Shown: in pieces, positions 6,096 through 10,577 of the stretch
Layout of the letters: every line of letters begins with the position of its first letter
Numbering within the stretch: the stretch's first letter is position 1
Source of the DNA: JBCBTD01 sp039818825
GTDB taxonomy: Bacteria; Pseudomonadota; Alphaproteobacteria; Geminicoccales; Geminicoccaceae
DNA length: 10,577 bases
Assembly: GCA_039818825.1 (NCBI GenBank)
Contig: JBCBTD010000098.1
Span: 1-10,577 of the forward strand
Reading direction: 5' to 3'
Translations under genes and position numbers: made by a program
Notes under the pieces: generated by a model
Told to the model about the DNA's origin: nothing
Databases searched by the model: none
Seen by the model: the letters and a program-made list of their open reading frames with translations, nothing else

Positions 6096-7118
6096 TCAGC
6101 TCGGCCGGTTGGCGCGCAACAGGCCCTGGTTGACGCAGGACCGGAGCCGGCCGTGGTGGACGTAGTCGAGCACGTTGGTGATGGCGATCCGCCGCATGTC
6201 GCGCACGCCGTCGGGGCTGAAGAAGGCGGCATGGGGCGTGACGATCATCCGGCCGTCGAGCCAAGGCTCGTCCGCTGCCCAGGCCTCGATCAACGGGTGG
6301 TCGTAGGTCAGCGGCTCGACCGGTACGACATCGAGCCCGACGCCGCCAAGCTGGCCGGTCCGAAGGGCGTCTTGAACCGCGTCGAGGTCGACGATCGGAC
6401 CGCGTGCGGTGTTGATCAGGATCAGGCCCGGTTTGACGTGCGCCAAAGCTGCGGCGTCGATCATCTCGCGGGTTTCGTCGGTGAGCGGAGTGTGGATGCT
6501 GACCACATCGACGTTGCTGAGAAGAGCTTCGAGCGAGGCCGTCCGCTCGAAGCCCAGCGCCCGCTCGATGCCGGCCGGCAGGTAGGGATCGTAGAAGGCG
6601 ATCTCGACGCCGAACGCCTGGGCGCGGAAGGCTGCGGCAAGGCCGATGCGGCCAAGCCCGATCACCCCGAACCGGGTGCCGAAGATGCGGCGCACCGTCC
6701 CTTGCTCGCGAGCGTTCCAGCCCATGCGCCGGTCGCGGAGCTTGCGGTCGTAGGCGACGATGCCGCGAACGAGCGCGAGGGTCAGGCCGACGGCGTGGTC
6801 GGCGACCTCCATGGTGCCGTAGTCGGGGACGTTGCAGACGGGGATGCCCCGCTCGGCACAGGCTTCGATGTCGACGTGGTTGAAGCCGACGCTCGACTGG
6901 CTGACGATCCGACAGCGGTCCAGGAGGGCCACCTCCGCGGCGGTGATGCTGCTGGACGACCGGCAGTTGACGAGGGCATCGGCCGCGCGGAACCGGGCTT
7001 CGGGTACGGGGCCCTGACGGGCGATGCGCCAGACGTCGACCGCGAATTCCGGACCCGCAGCCTCCCGCTCCAGGTCCGGCTCGCCCTCGTAGGGCGGATC
7101 GATGATCAGAATTTGCAT
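6096..7118 (-). CDS. D-isomer-specific 2-hydroxyacid dehydrogenase (CtBP-like)
   Basis: The product has 340 aa. The enzyme reversibly oxidises a D-2-hydroxy acid to the 2-oxo acid with NAD(P). VIGLGRIGLAAAFRAQAFG (152-170) is the Rossmann glycine motif GLGRIG (154-159), and the acidic D177 in YDPYL points to NAD. Catalytic residues are R239 in INTARGPIVD, E268 in VVPVEPL and H296 in VTPHAAFFS. The spacing and the YDPYLP and PVEPLTYDHPL blocks resemble the subgroup often annotated as C-terminal-binding-protein-like dehydrogenases. ATG 7118 fits the family start (MQILIIDP); an in-frame ATG at 7154 would add 12 basic residues. There is almost no Shine-Dalgarno. It is the first gene of the minus-strand operon and diverges from the sugar transporter, so it probably acts on a product of the imported compound. 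That link is inference. Confidence 0.87.
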   Translation of the reverse strand: MQILIIDPPYEGEPDLEREAAGPEFAVDVWRIARQGPVPEARFRAADALVNCRSSSSITAAEVALLDRCRIVSQSSVGFNHVDIEACAERGIPVCNVPDYGTMEVADHAVGLTLALVRGIVAYDRKLRDRRMGWNAREQGTVRRIFGTRFGVIGLGRIGLAAAFRAQAFGVEIAFYDPYLPAGIERALGFERTASLEALLSNVDVVSIHTPLTDETREMIDAAALAHVKPGLILINTARGPIVDLDAVQDALRTGQLGGVGLDVVPVEPLTYDHPLIEAWAADEPWLDGRMIVTPHAAFFSPDGVRDMRRIAITNVLDYVHHGRLRSCVNQGLLRANRPS

Positions 7119-7124
7119 GACTCG

Positions 7125-7154
7125 CTTATGCGGTGGCGTCTTGCCGCCGTGCAA
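7125..7154 (-). promoter_or_regulatory. Possible promoter of the dehydrogenase operon
   Basis: On the minus strand a CATAAG box (plus 7125-7130) lies 18 nt from a TTGCAC box (plus 7149-7154). The -10 box ends only 6 nt before ATG 7118, so transcription would start at about the start codon and give a leaderless or nearly leaderless mRNA. This would fit the lack of a Shine-Dalgarno. The matches are partial (4 and 3 of 6), so confidence is low. Confidence 0.25.
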
Positions 7155-7155
7155 G
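7140..7155. promoter_or_regulatory. Palindrome in the divergent intergenic region, possible operator
   Basis: CTTGC (7140-7144) and GCAAG (7151-7155) form a perfect inverted repeat around a 6-nt centre, overlapping the proposed -35 box of the dehydrogenase operon. A looser TGCAA...TTGCC pair lies about 20-30 bp further on, at about 7172-7188. Such a dyad between divergent catabolic and transporter operons is where a regulator would bind. No regulator gene is in the window, so its identity is unknown. Confidence 0.25.
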
Positions 7156-7328
7156 AGTGGAAGCCCTCGGGCTGCAAAACACCGTTGCCAGGGTCGGCAT
7201 TTGGGTCGAGTTTCGCCCAGCGAACGAAGCAGCGACCGCGGGGAGGCGGTTCGACGGAGGGTGCTGCGCGGCGGCGTCGACCGCCATGCCGCCCGGCGTC
7301 ATCGGCTCCCGCCGAACGAGAACGAAAC

Positions 7329-7333
7329 GGGAG
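7329..7333 (+). promoter_or_regulatory. Ribosome binding site of the sugar-binding protein gene
   Basis: GGGAG with a 7-nt gap before ATG 7341 selects this start. The reading frame stays open for more than 1 kb upstream, antisense to the minus-strand genes, but nothing in that part resembles the family. Confidence 0.65.
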
Positions 7334-7340
7334 ACGACCG

Positions 7341-8690
7341 ATGCGCGAGTGTCCGAGCCGATTGACCGCCCTGGCGGCGGTGGCCGCCATGGCCATGTCG
7401 ACGACGGCGGCGGCCGAGACGATCCGGTTCTGGACGACCGAGGAACAGCCGGAGCGGCTGGCCAAGCAAGAAGCGTTGGCGACGGCGTTCGAGGAGTCGA
7501 ACGGCATCGCCGTCGACGTCATTCCGGTGACCGAGACCGAACTCGGCCAGCGGGCGACCGCTGCCTATGCCGCGGGCGATTTGCCCGACGTCATCTACCA
7601 CACGCTCCAATACGTGCAGCCTTGGGCCGAGGCCGGCATCCTCGACATCGACGCCAACACGGAGATCGTCGAGGACCTGGGCGTCGACACCTTCGCGCCG
7701 GGGGCGTTGGTCATGGCGGACATCGACGGCGACTTCGCCGCGGTGCCGGTCGACGGCTGGACCCAGCTACTCCTCTATCGTGCGGACTTGTTCGAAGCGG
7801 CGGGCCTGGAGCCGCCGACCAGCTACGCCACGATCGAGGCGGCGATCGACGCCTTGCACAACCCGCCCGAGCTCTACGGCTTCGTCGCACCGACCAAGGT
7901 CGACGAGAACTTCATGAGCCAGGTGCTGGAGCACGTGTTCCTGGCCAATGGCGTCACGCCGGTCGGCGCCGACGGCGTCGCCGCGATCGATGCCCAGCCG
8001 CTCGGCGAGACCCTCGAGTTCTACAAGAAGCTGGTCGAGGCCTCGCCGCCGGGCGAGCTGTACTGGCAGCAGTCACGCGAGCTGTACTTTGCCGGCAAGG
8101 CGGCGATGATCATCTGGTCGCCGTTCATCCTCGACGAGCTTGCCGGCCTGCGTGATTCGGCGCCGCCGACGATCAACGACGACCCGACCTCGACCGAACT
8201 TGCCGGCAAGACGGCGGTCGTCGCGACCCTGGCCGGGCCGTCCAATCCGGACGGTGCGGCCTGGGCCGACATCCGCTACTTCGGCGTCACCACCGATGCG
8301 AGCACCAACGCCGCCGTCGACTTCGTCATGTTCTCCATGGACGAAGGCTACACCGAGACCCTGTCCATCGCCCCGGAGGGCAAGTTCCCGGTGCGGCGCG
8401 GCACCGCCGACGCGCCCGACCGGTTCGTCGAGGCATGGAGCGAGCTGCCGGTCGGCGTCGACCGCAAGGCGCCGTTGACCGACGTCTATCCGCCGGAAGT
8501 GGTCCGGACGATCATCTCGGGTCTGGAGACGGCGCAACGTTGGGGCGTGACGGAGGGCCAATTGGCGCTCGCCTCGAAGATCCAGAACAGCCAGGTCATC
8601 AACCGCATCGTCCGCGAGTACATCGACGGCGAGCGCACGACGGACGAGGCGGTGACGCTGATCAACGAGGAGGTCGCTCGCATCGACTAA
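7341..8690 (+). CDS. ABC transporter sugar-binding protein (CUT1 type)
   Basis: The product has 449 aa, normal for family 1 solute-binding proteins. It is exported to the periplasm, binds a sugar or oligosaccharide and delivers it to the two permeases encoded just downstream. Residues 1-25 form a Sec signal peptide (Arg at 2 and 7, an Ala/Met/Leu core, TTAAA before the cut). There is no lipobox: Cys4 lies before the core, so it is a soluble periplasmic protein. The mature start TIRFWTTEEQPERL (27-40), the helix with LATAFEESNGIAVDVIPV (46-63), and YAAGDLPDVIYHTLQYVQPWA (76-96) are characteristic of this family. Later signs include the GKAAMIIWSPF strand and a PEGKFPVRRG segment. The stop at 8688-8690 is 20 bp before the first permease. 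No ligand can be predicted by eye. Confidence 0.88.
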   Translation: MRECPSRLTALAAVAAMAMSTTAAAETIRFWTTEEQPERLAKQEALATAFEESNGIAVDVIPVTETELGQRATAAYAAGDLPDVIYHTLQYVQPWAEAGILDIDANTEIVEDLGVDTFAPGALVMADIDGDFAAVPVDGWTQLLLYRADLFEAAGLEPPTSYATIEAAIDALHNPPELYGFVAPTKVDENFMSQVLEHVFLANGVTPVGADGVAAIDAQPLGETLEFYKKLVEASPPGELYWQQSRELYFAGKAAMIIWSPFILDELAGLRDSAPPTINDDPTSTELAGKTAVVATLAGPSNPDGAAWADIRYFGVTTDASTNAAVDFVMFSMDEGYTETLSIAPEGKFPVRRGTADAPDRFVEAWSELPVGVDRKAPLTDVYPPEVVRTIISGLETAQRWGVTEGQLALASKIQNSQVINRIVREYIDGERTTDEAVTLINEEVARID

Positions 8691-8696
8691 CGGGGC

Positions 8697-8702
8697 GAAG
8701 GG
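8697..8702 (+). promoter_or_regulatory. Ribosome binding site deciding the first permease start
   Basis: GAAGGG lies 8 nt before ATG 8711 but only 2 nt before ATG 8705, so 8711 is the better start. The difference is two residues. Confidence 0.5.
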
Positions 8703-8710
8703 TGATGACG

Positions 8711-10003
8711 ATGCCGAACGACACGAACGCGGGACCACCGCGCGGTGCGGGACCGATGGGCAAGCGCGAGGCGCGCCTCGCCTACACCATGTTGGCGCCG
8801 ACCTTCCTGATCGTCCTGATCATCGTCATCACGCCGCTCTTTGCCAACTTCTGGATCAGCCTCAAGCCGGTGGAGCTCGGCGACCTTCGGCCGCCCGAGG
8901 CGTCGGTCGCCGAGCGGGTCCGCGCCGAGGCGGTGGCCGCCGGCGAGAGCTTCGACGTCCGCTACACGGTCCGCAATTCGGCACGCGATCTGCCGCTGCG
9001 CGACGTGACGTTCACCGACGAGATCCCGGCCGACGTCGCCATCGACGTTGGCGACGCCCCGTGCACGGTCGATGCCGACGTCTTGCGGTGCGAGCTCGGT
9101 ACGCTCGAAGGTGGCGGACGCGAGCGCTTCGAGCTGATGGCTACGGCGGCGACGCCACTGGCCGACGCCGAGACGGCGCTGGAAGCAACGCAGCCGGTCG
9201 CCACCGGTCGTGGCGAGAACGTCCTGACCAACTTCGACTTCACCTTCGAGAACTTCCGTCGCGTGTTCGACGCGCGGGAGTTCTGGGGGGTCCTGTGGGT
9301 GTCGCTCCTCTATACCGTGTTCGGTACCGGCGGCGCGCTGATCCTGGGGTTGTTCGCGGCTCTGTTGCTGCAGGAGGCGTTCCGCGGCCGGGCGTTTCTT
9401 CGTGGCCTCTTCCTCTTCCCCTACGTCGCCCCGGTGATCGCCGTGGCCTACACTTGGGTGACGTTGCTCGATCCGAATTCGGGGGCGCTGAACGCCATTC
9501 TGCTGCAAACCGGGGCGGTCGAAGCGCCAATCAACTTTCTTGGCCAACGCACCGCGTTCGAGGTCGGCATCTTCGGCTTCACGATCAGCTTCCCACTGGC
9601 GCTGACCACGGTGATCGTCTTCGAGGCCTGGCGTTACTTCCCGCTCAGCTTCCTGTTCATCCTCGCACGGATGCAATCGATCAACACCGACATGTACGAG
9701 GCTGCGGAACTCGACGGGGCCTCGCCGTTCCAGCAGTTCTGGTATCTGTCGTTGCCGCAGCTGGCGGCGATTCTGGCTATTCTGTTCCTCCTCCGCTTCA
9801 TTTGGACGTTCAACAAGTTCGACGACATCTTCCTGCTGACCGGCGGCGCTGCGGGCACCCGAACGCTGACGGTCAACGTCTACGAGCAGGCGATCGGGCT
9901 GGCGAACATCGGCGCCGGCGCCGCGGTCGCCGTGGTGGTGTTCGTCGTGCTGCTGAGCTCGGCGTTGGTGTTCTTCCGATTCGCGCCGCGGGAGCAGGGC
10001 TGA
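8711..10003 (+). CDS. MalF-like sugar ABC permease with inserted DUF11-like domain
   Basis: The product has 430 aa, longer than the roughly 290-320 aa of a plain CUT1 permease. Helix 1 is at about 24-48 (MLAPTFLIVLIIVITPLFAN). Helices 2 to 6 follow from about 192, starting with FWGVLWVSLLYTVFG. The EAA loop that docks on the ATP-binding subunit is at 330-350 (EAAELDGASPFQQFWYLSLP). NFDFTFENFRRVF (174-186) is the usual lead-in to helix 2. Between them, about 64-148 are extra. They read as one beta-sandwich module: SFDVRYTVRNSARDL, then LRDVTFTDEIPADVAIDV, then C118 and C127 around a short turn, then LGTLEGGGRERFEL. This follows the DUF11 (PF01345) pattern of cell-surface proteins and would sit in the periplasm. 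The gene ends in a TGATG overlap with the second permease. Confidence 0.85.
   Translation: MPNDTNAGPPRGAGPMGKREARLAYTMLAPTFLIVLIIVITPLFANFWISLKPVELGDLRPPEASVAERVRAEAVAAGESFDVRYTVRNSARDLPLRDVTFTDEIPADVAIDVGDAPCTVDADVLRCELGTLEGGGRERFELMATAATPLADAETALEATQPVATGRGENVLTNFDFTFENFRRVFDAREFWGVLWVSLLYTVFGTGGALILGLFAALLLQEAFRGRAFLRGLFLFPYVAPVIAVAYTWVTLLDPNSGALNAILLQTGAVEAPINFLGQRTAFEVGIFGFTISFPLALTTVIVFEAWRYFPLSFLFILARMQSINTDMYEAAELDGASPFQQFWYLSLPQLAAILAILFLLRFIWTFNKFDDIFLLTGGAAGTRTLTVNVYEQAIGLANIGAGAAVAVVVFVVLLSSALVFFRFAPREQG
9990..9994 (+). promoter_or_regulatory. Ribosome binding site of the second permease
   Basis: GGGAG inside the end of the first permease gene lies 8 nt before ATG 10003. Together with the TGATG stop/start overlap this supports coupled translation. 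Confidence 0.55.
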
Positions 10004-10566
10004 TGGCAACCGCACGCGCAGCCGCCACCACGCCGACGTTCACCTTACGGACCGGCCTGGTCCTGGCACTGCTTGCCGGCGTCTGTTGGGGGCTGGTCGG
10101 TGTGCTCGTGGTCGCCATCGCGCTGATGCTCGTCACTGGCGCGCCGGTCGTCCCGTCGCTGGGTGCGGGCGTGGCGGCGGGCCTCGTGGCCGCCTTGATC
10201 TGCCTGTTCGTCGAGGGCGGTTGGCGACAGCGAGCGATGGCGGCCGGCGCCGCGGCGGCCACGCTGGTATTGCTCACCGCTGGACAGCCGTTCGGCCTGC
10301 CGGCGGACGTGGCGACGCTGGCCCAGGCCGTCTCGTTGGCGGTGCTGGCTGCCTGCCTCGCTTTGCTGATCGGCTACGTGATGGGCGATGTCACGCCGGG
10401 AGCGATGCGCCGCTACGCTTTCGAGGTTGTCGTCATTCGCCTCTTGAAGGGGCTCGGCCTGCTCGCGTTCGGCGTCTTCGTCTTCCTGCCGTTCTACGTC
10501 ATGGTCATGACCAGCTTCAAAAGCCAAGCCGAGTTGCTGGCCAACCCGCTTGACTTCTCGATGTAG
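10003..10566 (+). CDS. MalG-like sugar ABC permease, N-terminal part, ended by a TAG
   Basis: The visible product has 187 aa. Residues about 149-187 (a hydrophobic helix with VFLPFYVMVMTSFKSQAEL, then LANPLDFS) are the standard N-terminus of MalG-type CUT1 permeases: first helix, the TSFKS turn and the start of the first periplasmic loop. About 148 residues come before this. They contain four likely helices (about 18-44, 49-70, 77-96, 104-127) and a basic link (MRRYAFEVVVIRLLK) that I do not recognise. The start ATG 10003 overlaps the previous stop. The frame meets TAG at 10564-10566, directly after DFSM, where a normal permease would go on for another 230 or so residues including the EAA loop. 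The window ends 11 bases later. Either the gene is broken, or there is a sequence error, or the rest is translated in some other way; one base change in TAG (for example CAG) would restore the frame. Confidence 0.75.
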   Translation: MATARAAATTPTFTLRTGLVLALLAGVCWGLVGVLVVAIALMLVTGAPVVPSLGAGVAAGLVAALICLFVEGGWRQRAMAAGAAAATLVLLTAGQPFGLPADVATLAQAVSLAVLAACLALLIGYVMGDVTPGAMRRYAFEVVVIRLLKGLGLLAFGVFVFLPFYVMVMTSFKSQAELLANPLDFSM

Positions 10567-10577
10567 CTGGAGAGCAG

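Noticed and set aside
5934..7340. A long open plus-strand frame continuous with the sugar-binding protein gene
   Set aside because: It is antisense to two well-supported minus-strand genes, its translation resembles no protein, and the ribosome binding site plus signal peptide place the true start at 7341. Such open frames are normal in very GC-rich DNA.
8687..10015. A 442-codon minus-strand frame across the first permease
   Set aside because: It is a shadow of the permease: a charged, Gln/Arg-rich translation without any family signature.
1..10577. Mobile element ends, tRNA attachment site or CRISPR repeats that could explain the remnant region
   Set aside because: No transposase, integrase, tRNA, regularly spaced repeats or terminal inverted repeats were seen around 1064-2658 or elsewhere.

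Overview
The window is GC-rich chromosomal-type DNA, and all its genes look like ordinary bacterial genes of the proteobacterial kind. The gene content (class V serine-glyoxylate-type aminotransferase, hydrolase/OsmC fusion, WD40/caspase-type exported protein, CUT1 sugar transporter) fits a free-living alphaproteobacterium, possibly of the Rhodospirillales type. That placement is inference from gene style only. No rRNA, tRNA, CRISPR array or insertion sequence was seen.

Layout. (1) 1-116, minus: the first 38 codons of an exported WD40/caspase-type protein that runs off the left edge. (2) 296-1063, minus: a HEAT-repeat protein of the DNA alkylation repair type. (3) 1064-2658: a patchwork stretch. 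It holds an intact plus-strand hemG-like flavodoxin gene (1435-2070), the first codons of a VOC (glyoxalase-fold) gene before it, the last codons of a VOC gene immediately after it and overlapping its 3' end, and then the C-terminal third of a nitronate monooxygenase. These fragments have no start codons of their own or are cut short, so this looks like a scar of deletion, insertion or recombination. (4) 2659-3843, plus: a complete PLP aminotransferase of the serine/alanine-glyoxylate family. (5) 3862-7118, minus: three genes in a row. In transcription order they are a D-2-hydroxyacid dehydrogenase (CtBP-like), an NAD-dependent epimerase/dehydratase 7 bp behind it, and an alpha/beta hydrolase-OsmC fusion 52 bp further on, with a hairpin in that last gap overlapping the ribosome binding site. 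(6) 7341-10577, plus: a divergent CUT1-type sugar ABC transporter operon with a periplasmic binding protein, a MalF-like permease and the beginning of a MalG-like permease.

How the genes may work together: the sugar transporter and the dehydrogenase/epimerase pair share a 222-bp divergent intergenic region. This is the usual arrangement of a small catabolic locus, in which an imported sugar or sugar-acid compound is oxidised or epimerised in the cytoplasm. The aminotransferase could handle glyoxylate or another 2-oxo acid nearby, but it lies on the other side of a convergent junction. The substrate cannot be read from the sequence, and no ATP-binding subunit is in the window.

The most unusual points are in the two permeases. 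The first carries a DUF11-like beta-sandwich domain, with a Cys pair, between its first and second membrane helices. The second has about 150 extra N-terminal residues with roughly four added membrane helices, and then meets an in-frame TAG just after its canonical first helix, 11 bases before the window ends.
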